Of a stretch of DNA of 64,000 nucleotides, positions 46,046 to 57,334 are shown in pieces. The position numbers and the translations under genes were made by a program. Location of the stretch: assembly GCF_036669915.1 (NCBI RefSeq), contig NC_089313.1:11786011-11850010 (forward strand), given 5' to 3'. The notes beneath the pieces were generated by a model. It saw only the letters and a list, made by a program, of their open reading frames with translations. It did no database searches and was not told the DNA's origin. The stretch comes from Pocillopora verrucosa (lineage: Eukaryota > Cnidaria > Anthozoa > Scleractinia > Pocilloporidae). How positions within the stretch are numbered: the stretch's first letter is position 1; every line of letters starts with the position of its first letter.

Positions 46046-47385
46046 AAGCTTATCTGCCTGTTTGCAGCGAATCACGCTGATTCTAGCTTTATCTCATTAA
46101 AAACATCGTTTTTGCTCTTTTGTCGCTGTTTATGGCTTTTTTTTGCATCGGGAAAATGTTTTTTGCCTGTTGCTGCGAATTACGTTGATTGTAGCTATAT
46201 CTTACTCAAATAAACGTTTTTACTTTGTTCACGCTAAATTACCCTGTTTTCAGCTCCATAGCACCAGAAACATGTCCTCGTTTGTTTGCAACTAAATTAG
46301 GCCATTTTAAGCCTTATCGCGCGTAAAACATTATTGCACTTGTTTGCCGCTGAATTGAGCTGTTTTTAACTTTATCACACCGGGAAAAGTTTTCTGCCTG
46401 TTTGCAGCTAGTCACGCTGGTTGTCGCTATATCTCATTCAAAACAACGTTTTTTCTCTTTTCTTGCTAAATTACGCTTTCGTCAGCGTTATCGCACCGAA
46501 AAGGTTTTTTTCCCTGGTTTTCTCTGAATCAAGCAGTTTTTAGCTTTATCTCAACAAGAGCTTGGAGCCTCATCTCATGGAACACTTTGCCTTTTTGTAG
46601 CCAAAGTTTCATGATTCTAGCTATATCTATCTCATTCACTTTATCTCACTCGTGTTTTGAGTGAGATAAAGTTGAAGTTAGCATGATTAGCTGCAAACGG
46701 GCAGATAAGCTTTTCCCAGTCTAAAAAAGCTCAAAACAGCGTAGTTTAGCCACAAAAAAGCAAAACCGTTGTCAACATTGCGATAAATATAAAAACAGCT
46801 TGATTGGCTAGCAAGATACCACAACCTCCTCTCAGTGCACTTAAGCTAAAACAGCGTAACTCAAGAGCAAAGAAGGAAAAAAACACGTTTTCAGTTCTAG
46901 AAAGCTAAAAACTGCTTGATTTAGCTGCGAAAAAGGAAAAACCGTTGTTTGGTTAACATTAGGGTGATTAGCTGAAAACAGGCAGAAAACCTTTTTTGGC
47001 TGTGATAAAGCTAAAAACAGCTCAATTCAGCGGCAAACAAGTGGAAAAATGTTTTTGGTGAGATAAATGTGAAAAAGACGTAATTTAGTCGTATGGGGGC
47101 CTAAGACTCAGTCTTTAGTAGGATCGAACTGTAAACAGCGTTAATTTAGCGACAAACAAACAAAAACATATTTTCGGTGTCACAAAGCTAAAAAAAGCGT
47201 AGCTTAGCAATAAAAAAAGAAAAACGGTGCTTTTCATGAGATCAAGCCCAGAACAGCCCAATTAGCTGCAAACAAACAAATACATGTTTTCGGTGCTAAA
47301 AAGGTGACAAAAGCAAAACTTGGCCACAAAAGTCACCAAAACGTTGTATTTAGTGAGATACAGCTAAAATCAGCGTGATTCATTC
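46046..47385. repeat. Foldback-like palindrome of a 58-bp tandem repeat
   Basis: From 46046 to about 46635, ten monomers of 58-59 bp follow each other (anchor CGCTG or variants at 46075, 46124, 46183, 46242, 46300, 46357, 46415, 46474, 46532, 46610), each with GCTTTATCTCA-like and TTTGCAGCT-like parts. From about 46659 to 47385, about 13 monomers of the same repeat follow in the opposite orientation (TGAGATAAAGCT, AGCTGCAAA). The turn is a perfect 14-bp hairpin, ACTTTATCTCACTC at 46638-46651 and its complement at 46659-46672. The outer ends also match as inverted repeats (AATCACGCTGATT and AATCAGCGTGATT). This is the layout of foldback transposons. Confidence 0.75.
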
Positions 47386-48300
47386 ACGATGGCTCCTCTC
47401 AATCACATGCACAAGGGTCACTGTTCCTACTTCACCATTTTAAAGATGGCAGCAGGTAGCTCGACCATTATCCTGCCTCTCCCACCAAATTAGCCATGTG
47501 ACCAGATTACTTCGACTAACACGACCAAATTGACCGCCTCGGTCAACACAGTCGACAGAACTGTCTCGTCCGACACGTTTGACGGAACTGCTAAAACACT
47601 TCTAAAGCTAGTAGAGCTCATAACCAGAAATCACGGACATTTTGCGCCGGTGTCACAGCAGATTTGGAACCCCCCGCGGATTTGGACTCCCCTGTCCATA
47701 TATACGTTAGCGGATATGGATCCACCTTCGCAGATTTGGACCCCCTCTACCAAACTTTCCTTTTGAGCATCGTTTGTATCGTATTTGGTAACTGATTCTA
47801 TTTGCAAGCTTTCTGTCGATGTTATTTTCAATCACAACACAACATTCCTCAATAAAGGTGCAGAAAAACAGCCATTTCGTTTCAATTCTGCCGCATTTAT
47901 TATAGCGAGTGGTACAGTATACGCAAGAATTAGATGCGAACAAATTACTGCATTCGAATTATCGAAATTGTTACAAAAGATCTTTGCTTCTTCTGATGCG
48001 AATCAACATTGATACGAAACGTCATGACAATAGTGGAGACTATCGCGTCCAGTCACAAAAACAAGTCAGTCTGGTGTTCTAAAATAATAGCCCTCTTATT
48101 GAATCTAGTAGTGTTCGACTATCGCGGAAAAGGTTCAAAAACGACTTTTTTCCAAACATTAAACTAAATGCTTGCTCATTTTCCCTCGGTCGAAAGAAAC
48201 ATTTACAGCTGCCAGTTCGTATGCATTAACGATACGAATGTTTTGAATTAAAAACATACTTTAGTACGCACTGGAAAGTAAAGTATCATCTATTTTTACT
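47386..48300. other. No recognised gene; short GCAGATTTGGACCCC repeats
   Basis: Four degenerate copies of GCRGATTTGGACCCCC sit between 47658 and 47745 (about 20-35 bp spacing). The rest has only short open frames without a family pattern. Confidence 0.4.
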
Positions 48301-48555
48301 AGAACGATAAGGATGATGTTTTCACTCAGTTTTGTTGCGCCGGGAGGTCCATATGTCTACGTCCTAAAAAAAGTGGGGACTATTACATCGAACTCAATCT
48401 TACTTTCTAATTACTTTCTAATTTTAACGGAAAGACGAAAGACTGCTTTCGAAGCGGAAAAGCGGCAAAGTAAGTACTTAATGCCTGTTTTAAAGGTGCT
48501 ATATTCCAAGGCTTGTCTTTAGCCGACCGTTTCACCTCTTATTTATTTTCTCATA

Positions 48556-49158
48556 GGAGATAGAGTACCTCATCAAGTGGAAAGGATGGCCCATGTCATC
48601 ATGTACCTGGGAGCCTGCCCTCCATCTATCTGTTACCACAACAACATAATTTTTCAGTTCATGCCAAAATGTAAAGAAAGCTTAAAAAAGTTGAAGTTAA
48701 TATAGTTCCTTTAGAACAAGACATGCTTTTTAGTTGACCTCCAGTATTTTAAACACCTTGTCTTTTTATTATAAGAATAATAAACATAAGCTGAACAATT
48801 AGTTAATTTGTTAAGATCGTTTTAAACGAATTTTTTTTGTCCTAATAAATCTGTTTTCTGAATTCCTTCTAGACTTTATAAAAAGCCTCCACAGCCCTCA
48901 GAAAGTGAAATTGCCTCAGCATTTAATGGCTTTTATCAGGCAGTCAAGTCACCTTTAAAATCAAATGCTGTCAAAGTGCAGCACACTTGCAAAGTTAACA
49001 TAGAGCGTGATGTCTATCGATATTTTTTTAATTACAAAGGAATATCGTCAAGGGATTCTAAATACACCATGCTCAGCTTAGAGGATTTTAACAAGCTGTC
49101 TCCACCCTATTATTGGTGGTATGTATCTGGACCCTCATGGCCAGGGAAAGGCCTATGA
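48556..49158 (+). pseudogene. Chromodomain-containing gene fragment
   Basis: 48558-48650 reads EIEYLIKWKGWPMSSCTWEP, the second half of a chromodomain with its aromatic and WEP signature, preceded by an acceptor-like TTTCTCATAG. A second coding-like piece at 48874-49130, after TTCCTTCTAG, reads LYKKPPQPSESEIASAFNGF and continues to LSLEDFNKLSPPYYWWYV. FYKK-type residues usually close a chromodomain, so the two may be consecutive exons, but I could not find an in-phase donor for the first. The first half of the domain was not found. It could be a host gene relic or a chromovirus-type integrase tail. Confidence 0.5.
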
Positions 49159-49550
49159 TTTTCCTTTAAAGATGAAAGCTTACCTTGAAAATGCTAACAC
49201 GTCAACATTTTCATTCTCGACAGGATTATTTAACCGAACAAAGCATTTGTGAAAAAGACTTGTTACAGAAGTGTGTTTCAAAGCTGGACTCCAAAGAATA
49301 TACGACAGTGGGTGGGTAGTGCGTTGTGTTTTTGATCTGAAGCAAAAGTGTCTATTAAGGTGTAGGAGGGATCTTCTCGTGAGGGAGAGGAGGAGGAGCG
49401 GTGGGAGGGATGGGTGTCCAGCGCTAGCAACCTTCTGACGTTTGTAGATGGGGGCTAAGTGCACTCCAGTCACTCCAGGATCCTCCCCCCCTCCCCCCTT
49501 GCGGCTGCACACTAGCTTAAAAGATGTTCTTGGGACCTATATCAACTCAG

Positions 49551-50436
49551 AAAGTGTGCTTTGTTACTTAAGTGCATTACGGAATTTCAAGGAGCTAGCG
49601 TATCAGTTTCGTCGTAACATTCCAATGGATCAGCTACCAGGCAAGTATCCCAGGAGTCTGTCTTTATTTTTATCACTCTAATGATTACATGCAGGTGAGA
49701 TTGGGAGACTCAAAGTTCGGTTACCAACATAAAAAAAACTGGGACAAAGTTACAGAGACAAGATACCCATCGGTTAAACGTATTCGTAGGTGAAAACATA
49801 ATAAAAATGGACGCAGCAGTCTATAACACGGCATGCGATTTAGAGCGCTTTTCCATTGAGTGTCGTAAAATCAAAACCAAAGTTATCCAGACGACCGGTC
49901 AGAAGAAAGGAAAAAACCTCAAGAGCCAATCCCGACGATAAAGACGAGATTGGTTTTAGTTTTGCATATGATTGGTTGAGAGAATGGTGCGAGTTTTCTG
50001 GACCAATCACAAAGCGATCTCGGATTACTCTCCACTCTCAATCGTAAATTGCTTTAATACACCGTCGAAGTACAAGCATGATCCATTAGCTGTCCAGTTG
50101 GAGCTGAAAACCAATTACGTTCTAGAATTTTGATATCGGTTTGATTACAGATGAAAACATTATGTTAAACTGAAAGGTAACCCTTTGTGCGAATGTCCTT
50201 TCTGATCACAGAGACAGTGCATAGGCGTGCTGATTGTTATTGGGGCAAAAATTGCCGAACTCAGAGGACTAAACCACTTCATGCAAGGTAAGATTCTTGT
50301 TGGCAATAGTCATGCTAAGTTATGCTCTCATTTCAGTGTCTGGTTGGAGGACAAAGTGTTGATATTCAGCGAACTCTGTGTTCTTTTTGTTTTCAGTCGC
50401 TTCAATTACATTTGCGAACAGACAAGATTTACATAG
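49551..50436 (+). CDS. CHFR: CHFR-like E3 ubiquitin ligase, last three exons (copy A)
   Basis: Exons 49551-49640, 50218-50287 and 50397-50436 join in frame (phases 1 then 2) to the C-terminus of CHFR: ALRNFKELAYQFRRNIP, then ADCYWGKNCRTQ, then FNYICEQTRFT and stop. CHFR is a mitotic-checkpoint ubiquitin ligase whose final domain is a PBZ zinc finger that binds poly(ADP-ribose). The first intron has a GC donor (CCAG/GCAAGT). Two zinc-type ligands differ from copy B: Cys to Ser in the CYLSALR segment, and the last PBZ His to Tyr in FNYIC. No FHA or RING exons are visible upstream in the window, so this is a 3' piece, probably non-functional. Confidence 0.82.
49849..50047. mobile_element. MITE, same family as 5093-5358
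   Basis: Shares with the first copy the block from TTGAGTGTCG through AAAACCAAAGTTATCC and the CCAAT-flanked segment (GATTGGTTGAGAGAATGG and GACCAATCACAAAG). The right terminal repeat is eroded. It lies in the first intron of the CHFR-like exon set, copy A. Confidence 0.6.
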
Positions 50437-51322
50437 CTGAGATTATCTCCATCAGCAAGAGGTTTGCCTTGCAGTTTGCCAGTAACTATTACAATAAATA
50501 ATGCATGGTGCATCATGGACCACACTAATCAAATTGCAAACATATCCCAGCATACTTTTTCAAACTGATATTGTCTTCGAAATACCTCATTTGTGTGTTA
50601 TTTAATGTTTATTTGAATAAAAAGAGATGAACAATTTTTACAAATTTGGTCAAAATTCACTAAGTAATTATCAAATATGACAATGCTACATACATATTTA
50701 CAAAAGCTTTTAAAATGATGTTCCAAAAATCTTTGTTCCTTAAGACATAGTTGTTGATTTATTTCAGTGCTCACAAAAGTTTTCAAAAGACGATGAAATA
50801 TAACAAACTCAAAGTTACAAACAACGCCCGGCTTTGAAGTTATTAAGCAATTAGAAAAATAGAAGACTTGGTTGCCCGCATTGACGATGATCTGTGGAAT
50901 GTAAAAGAGAATCCGAGTCAATGTCACAATTTTAAGTCAAACGAAAGTACAGGTAGTACTACATTTAACACAATGCTAAATTATTGACAGGTTAATTTTT
51001 GGCATTTAATTTACTGAACAGCACTACTCTTACTTCCGTATATTGTCTTACTGGCAAACACCTTACGAGGTCTTACGACAATGTTTGAACTCAGGGAGCT
51101 TAAACATGCATTTTACAGTTTATATTTTTCCACGGGTAACAGTGCTCGCCATAATAAGATGTAGTGGGCGACGGTAAGGATATGGACTCTTTAGACAATT
51201 GGAAAAAAGATTGGGCGAGTACTTTGCAAAAGTACTAAAGCTGAAGGGTAGACTGGCAATTCTAAGCGGAAGATTTCACCACTTCGCACAGAAGTGGACT
51301 GTTAAATATGTGCAATCGTATT

Positions 51323-54149
51323 TTACAAGTTCTCTTCTTCATACCCTTTAGCTGACTTAGTGGAGGCTTTTGAATTTGATTCAACATTCATGGCTTTAAG
51401 ATCCTTTGCTTTGACTGGAAAGTTTTCAACTTCAAGACATCCAGCGTTTTCCAATAGAGTGTCAAACCATGATGGTTGAAGGTCAAAATAATCTTTGCCT
51501 AGATAAAAGATAAATGAAGTTTTGTTTTATGATGGCAAGGCAGAGAATTTCGTTTCCACATACAGATACCTGAGATTTTTGCTTACTGAACCAAAAGTGG
51601 ATTAATTTCAGCGAGACATTTATTCTAAACCGCCACAAAAACCGTAACCTTGAGCACTTGATAAGGGAGCAAGCTAACTCTTTTCAATTCAAGCTACCTC
51701 CTCCAAAAAAGGGTTGATCTTACTGGATAAGTCACGAGTCTTGAATGCAGCAGAAATCATGACAGTTTGAGCTTAAACAAAGTTGGAAGTAGAGATATGT
51801 GTTGGTTTTGTTACGCCTTTGGCTTTCTTGGAAAAGAAGTTCTCCTCAATACCGGAGGAATCTTTGTTATATTTGTATGATGTAACACCTCATTAAGTTG
51901 CTCATTTTATGAGAATCAGGCGAGTACATTGCAAAAGTAAAGCTGAAGGGTACATCGACAATTTTAATTAGCTTAACTGGTTCGTCACTCTCAGAAGACA
52001 CTACTTCGCACAGATTTGGACCATCACTTATGTAGAATCGTATTTTACAAGTTTCCCTCTACAAACCTTTCTTCATGGCTTCAAGATCTTTTGTTTTAAC
52101 TGGAACGTTTTCAACTTGAAGACATCCAGCGTTTTTTGATAGAGTGTCAAACCATGACGGTTGATGGTTAAAATAATCTTTGCCTGGATGAAAGATAATT
52201 AAAAAATCAAAGCCGATGGAAGCACATGTTATCAACCCTAAGCATTCAACTGTTTTGTGACTTGTAAGAACTTCACTGCTTTCGTGCAGATGTGGACTGT
52301 GGTGGAATCGTATTTTACAAGTTTCCTTCTTCGTACCTTTAGCTTGCACAGTGACGGCCCTAGAATTTGATTTAACATTCCTTATGACTTCAAGATCTTT
52401 TGCTGTGACTGGAAAGTTTTCAACTTTGAAACATCCACCGTTATTGGATGGAGTGTCAAACCATGATGGTTGAAAGTCAAAGTAAACTTTGCCTAGTTGA
52501 GAAAAAAAACGAAAAGAAAGAAGAAGAAATAAAAGTCAAACTGCATGGAAGAACTCTTAATAAAATCGAAGGATTATTGAAAAGTTGTCAGGGTAAAATT
52601 GTTCTTCTTGTCTTGAGGATGGAAAAGGTATTTACAAGTTATGCCTTTAGGAAAATGGGAAACGTGCTTTTAAGTTAGGCCCGTAAATGCTGACTTCGTT
52701 GAGTTTGAGTCATGTTTCATTTTCCATAGTTTGTCAAAGAACCGATTTATTTTCATTGATAGGTGATGCAGACCCCTCTTTCCTCTCCAATTACGTCCCC
52801 TAACGCTTTCCTGGAACATAAAATGAGTTCATAAAGACGAAGCCTTCGTATCAACCGCGTTGTCACCACTCGGTTGATACGACGCCATCCCACTTTACGT
52901 ACTCACCATTAAACGTTTGTGGTTTGCTCCGGGACTCTTCTGCTTCTGTTTTACTCTTCTGGACAGTAAAATTAAGGTCCCCCTCGAGCTGGGAAATGTT
53001 CTTCCTTGCGTCCTGTAGCTTTTTGTTTATTGATGCCATGTGCTTGACAAAATCAGATTGAGTCGTTTGCACAGTTTGTTTTAGCTGGGACAGTTTTTCC
53101 TTAAGATCAGCAATGTCTTTGTCATTTCCAAAGAGAGTTTGCTTAAGAAAGCCAATGTCCTTCTCTTTAGCTGTTAAAACACAAATTAATATTCAAATTA
53201 TTTATTATAAAAGTTTGGACAAATTCAAAGTCTGAGTGATAAAGTTAACCGGGAAAACGCAAAAGACGGAACTATCTATTACGGAACGAGAAGCAGGAGG
53301 GAGGGGGGATCGGCAACTCTTAGTTAAATGGGTCACTAGTGCGCGCGCACTTTTCTTTTCATGCATGCGTGACCACATAAAACTAACCGTTAATCTGTGT
53401 TTCAAGGTGGATGATTTTCTGTGTTAGTTGTTCCTTTTCTCTTGCAGACTGGAAAAAAAATTGCCAAAAATGTTACCTTTTTAATTAACGAAATAAGAAG
53501 AGAGCAAAAAAGCTGGGATACAAAACATTATCAACTTGCAATCCCGCGTGGAGATAGTGGAATATCTAAGAGTGGCGTCATAATCTAAGAATTTCATTTG
53601 CGCGCGCTTTTTCATCTCTCCACGAAGAAAAAGCTTTTTAAACTCAGTTACCTGAACGCCTTTAATGTAAAAAAGTTCCAGTTGCGTTAAATGTTTCGTC
53701 AATGTGGGACAGACTTTGAAATGAGCTACTTTTGGAGGAAACCGTTTTACAAATGAAATTAAGCAATTACGACCTATTTTCACAGCTTCTGTATTGAATC
53801 AGGTCTAGTTGCGCGTTTGTTATGAAAATGACTTTAGCTTCTTTTTTTCATGCTCTTTCGGATAACAAATTGTAACTTCTAAAACAACTAAACGTACTTT
53901 TTTTAACGAAAAAAAGGAGGTGTAATGATAGGAAACGCCCACCTCATTAGCCATGATTCGTGCCCCGTGTGAGGCCTCCAAAGGCTCATGATAATTCTCA
54001 GCAGAACGATTTGTGACATTGACTTCTTCATTAAATATTCTTGCAGAACAGGATTTCCTCACAGACACAGACTTGTCACCTGACTTGTTTTTGTTCATTT
54101 TGTAACTGATATCTTCATTAAAACAATTCGATAAACAAGAAAAATGCAT
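51323..54149 (-). CDS. Coiled-coil protein with three tandem PSWFDTL-type exons (copy A)
   Basis: Six exons: 54149-53943, 53448-53388, 53170-52907, 52492-52337, 52183-52067, 51498-51323. They total 981 nt, 326 residues plus stop, all joins in frame. Residues 1-69 are polar and unrecognised. Residues 70-177 form a long coiled coil (AREKEQLTQKIIHLETQI, LKEKLSQLKQTVQ, KLQDARKNISQLEGDL). Then the same module occurs three times, once per exon: GK.YF..QPSWFDT...NAGCL.VENFPVKAKDLEAM. The repeated exons start and end in phase 1, so they can be duplicated or skipped without frame loss. The last one reads through to EEENL and a stop. It converges on the CHFR-like exons. I do not recognise the module. 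Confidence 0.75.
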
Positions 54150-55835
54150 TCTCTTTCACGGTGCTTTAGCATGAACCGAGCCCTTGATGCGAAACAAAGT
54201 TTCGATTTGTTTATGACTAGTTGCATGGTAACGTGTTTATGCCGTCACTTTATGACATCACGCCGGATTTAAGAGGCTGTCTCTCTTATTTCCACCCGGT
54301 CAATTTTGCGTCAAAAATAATTTTGTCTGTAACTCTGTTAGCAGAAAGACTTTACCTAGGAAAGAACTAAATTAGATTTGGTTTGATTCGAAATAATTTT
54401 CTGACTGCATTACGGGCCATAATTATTTCCCAGTCCGTAGGGACCGTCGCAACGTCTCGAAAATTGAAAAATAGGCATATTTTGTAACGCTGTAAAATAT
54501 TTGATTCGCATAGTTAAGCCACAGAATTTATATCAGATTGCTTAAAAACCTTTCTAGTTTTCCAAGAAAGTTAGAATTTGCCCTCTCAACATATCTGAAA
54601 AGGCGAATTTTAGCATATTCTGACCACTAGAAATCGCCATCGGCCGATGGCCGTAAATAACCTTGATTTAGACGCTAAGTTTTGGGATTTGGGACCTGGT
54701 TGACGATTCTATCCTACACAGCCGTTAAGCTTAGACCTTTATAGGCAAAAATATGCAAAAATCCCTGTACGTTTTCGATTTTTCAAAAGTTATGACCGTT
54801 TGAATCAGCACATGTACGAGCATTGGCGATTTTTTCGCCTACACCAAAATCGAACCACTAGAGCAGATTTCGTCATAAATACAGCTTACCCGCTTTGCAG
54901 CCCGGCTTCATGGCTCACTTCAGAATTTTTCTAATAACCAAATTGGTGAAATCCATGATAACTTCAACAAATAGCTAGGTATTGCCTTCGAAAAGTAGGC
55001 GGCATCCATCGTGATTCGTGGTATCAAAACAAATGCCGGAATTGGACACATTTCGCGGTGAATCACCCATTTAACATCGTTGCAGAGCTGAATTTTTTCC
55101 AAAATCAGTTTATAAACTCTCCATGTCTGGAAGCTGAGGAAGAAATGAAGGTTTTAGGCTTCTGAAGAGAAGAAATAATCGCTTTAATTTAGATTCAGTT
55201 CGATGTTATACTGTTCTCACAAAGGTCCGCACAAAAGAGGAGACCGCTGATAGCTTGTGCCGTACGTTGTGCCATATGGTTTTGTTTTGTATCCCAAAGT
55301 AATATTTGGGCAGAAAAATTTTGGATGAAAAGAATAAATGCTTTTACCTGGAGTTTGATATCATATAATAAATAATCAATTTCAAATATCCTGAGCTTGC
55401 TTCTCTCGGTTCCGCGTCGATTGTGTCCACAGAACAGCAACCTGTCAATAGCCGGAGAAATCATGGGTTTATGTGAAATTTCAGATATTCCTCGCTTCCC
55501 AAACTGGTGAACTGGACTTTATGATTACTCCAGCAAATACCTCCAAAATTCAGTGGTCGGCAACTGTCGATACTCTTCTTTGACTCGTTGTTGCGAACTA
55601 AACTCGAAAACTAAAGCCATGTTTCGTGCTTAATGTCCCGTTGAAACTTTGGATTGCAGCTGCATTCTCTTCAAGAATCAGTCATAGAACTCCACTTTTA
55701 AGTCTATGTGTCGAAGTTTGGCGTTTTGGAATTTAAAGCTGAACGATTGCACTATCGCGCATAATAGAGGTCCACATTAATCATTGCGGGTGAACCCGCT
55801 GACCCTTTATTTTTTTTTTGGAAGGCCTGCAAGTG
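54150..55835. other. No recognised gene
   Basis: The upstream region of the coiled-coil gene should include its promoter. A perfect short dyad, CATCGGCCGATG, is at about 54641. Minus-strand open frames (54920-55102, 55195-55464) have no family pattern that I know. Confidence 0.4.
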
Positions 55836-55836
55836 T

Positions 55837-56590
55837 AGTTTGGCATGCAAGTGCTTTTTCGAAACCAGAGAGGCTTCAGTCTGTAGCGAGTCTTCAGCGA
55901 GGTTGTTAAAGCTTTCATTGGACAGAGGATACGCATTGACGAAACGCCCAGTGAAGGGAACAACAGCTGCAGTAAGAATAGTAGACGAATCAAAGAACAC
56001 TCTCTGTGTAAATAAGATTGAGCATTTTAGTAGCTTCCACAACTTCGAATATGGAGATATCGGTCTGAGAGTTTGGAAATGTTATGGCATCGGTAAAGGG
56101 AAGTACATTCCATATGACGTAATTTATATCAAGCACCAAGGTCAAACGTCCCTCCAAACCATAGAATCTCAAGGGTTTTATGATCCTCCTGAAAAACGTG
56201 TGGTCAAGCGTCGTTCAAAGGGCAGCAAGGAAACAGAGAGTACAACGCCATTGTTTGAATGCTCTGTGTTTGGATGTGTTGAAGTGTTCGAAACCTTTTC
56301 GCAGCTGGAGCTGCACCTGGATGTTGGAAAGCATACGATCAGCAGGTTAAAGCCAGTATGATGCAATCAAAAGGGACTGGGCCCTTAAGTTCTCGTCGAT
56401 AGATACCGCTGGTATCGAGTGTTCGAGCTGTTCGTTAGATTCTAGTACACCACTCACTTCTCCCGTGGATACTTCGCCGCACTCGTCTTTACGAGTGTTT
56501 AAAGAATGGCTACTCCGTGTTCAGAGTGCAAGCGATTACGAATGCAAAGACTCCGAAAACAAAGTAACTCCCTAGAACTTGAAGGGTGAT
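55837..56590 (+). pseudogene. Broken ORF with C2H2-type finger
   Basis: An open frame 55840-56361 (173 codons) includes a Cys/His pattern FECSVFGCVEVFETFSQLEL then HLDVGKH, that is C-x4-C-x12-H-type. Just after SRLKPV the frame stops, but shifting by one base continues with YDAIKRDWALKFSSI and runs to CSSCSLDSSTPLTSP. This suggests a single-base loss at about 56360. I recall uncharacterised cnidarian proteins with this finger followed by a RDWA.KF motif, often repeated in genomes, but cannot name the family. The start of the frame has no clear promoter or splice signal. Confidence 0.5.
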
Positions 56591-56599
56591 GGCTTATGC

Positions 56600-57330
56600 G
56601 GCTAGCAATTAAAATTTTGCCATTTTACCGCTAACGGTTAGTTTCTTTGCATTGTTTTAAAGTGAAATTTTTACGGTTAACTCTTTTTAACAACTAACGG
56701 CTAAAATTCGTCGATTTCATACGCGTGACAGCTTTTTTTCTGCTGTTTTACTTCGATTAAGTGCCTTCCTTCCAATAATCTTCCATTGTCTTTTAAGCCG
56801 AAATTTGAAAAAAGCATCGAGAGAGTACGAACATATCTTCGGACCTAGTAAGCCTCCTGTACATCTACACGGGAATTGCTGCGTTCTTCCGCAACCACTT
56901 CTTTTGTAAAGTCAGCGGGTTTAAATTCAAGTTTTTGAGGCATGTTTGAACTCTACCAACTAGCAACGAGATGGTTTTGTATTTGCTTGCTTTTGTTAAC
57001 CTTACTGGATCCTGCAACGCTATGGTGGCGTTTTCAGTCGTGTTTGTGCTCATGGACGTTCACCTTAAGGGCTTAATGCGTCTTGTTGTACTGGAATGTG
57101 TAGGTCGTAAAAGAACAGAGGAAGGCTGCGGCTTTCTTGTCATTAGCGTCAGATTTGCATCGTGTATTGGACCAGTCATCATAGGTAAACAGTACTTTGT
57201 GGATAAGAGTAGTTTTTAGTCGACTGCTAGCCTTTTTTATTCAGAATGCTGCAAGACACACGCTTCTCCACCTGCTGGAGGATTTGAGACTAGTCGGGAA
57301 GAAGTTTGTTTTGCCTGGAGTCAAGCACTA
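56600..57330. other. No recognised gene
   Basis: AT-rich up to 56830, then mixed sequence with short frames on both strands (56865-57053 minus, 56971-57219 plus); no family pattern seen. Confidence 0.4.
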
Positions 57331-57334
57331 GTAG

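Larger units (their letters stand above)
49192..52338. repeat. Duplicated block, copy A
   Basis: Collinear with 60539-64000 (window end). The left edge is sharp: GCTAACACGTCAACATTTTC at 49192 and 60539. The block carries three CHFR-like exons, a MITE, and the 3' exons of the convergent coiled-coil gene. Similarity is very high over most of its length; main differences are an insertion of about 190 bp in copy B near 60900-61090 and a tandem duplication of about 118 bp near 63410-63640. Confidence 0.85.

Noticed and set aside
46046-47385. CRISPR array
   Set aside because: Monomers are contiguous and diverged, without unique spacers, and the genome is eukaryotic.
49192-49530. Minus-strand 110-codon frame (Ser/Leu/Arg-rich) seen in both duplicated blocks
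   Set aside because: It is derived from pyrimidine-rich repeat sequence, differs by frame-breaking changes between copies and has no family pattern.
49856-50047. 63-codon frame repeated almost identically at 61372-61563
   Set aside because: It lies wholly inside a MITE copied with the duplicated block; similarity comes from the repeat, which also exists at 5093-5358 without the frame.
50218-50287. Reading this exon as CIGVLIVIGAKIAELRG, a hydrophobic segment
   Set aside because: The other frame, fixed by phase from both neighbours, gives DCYWGKNCRTQ, the CHFR C-terminus.
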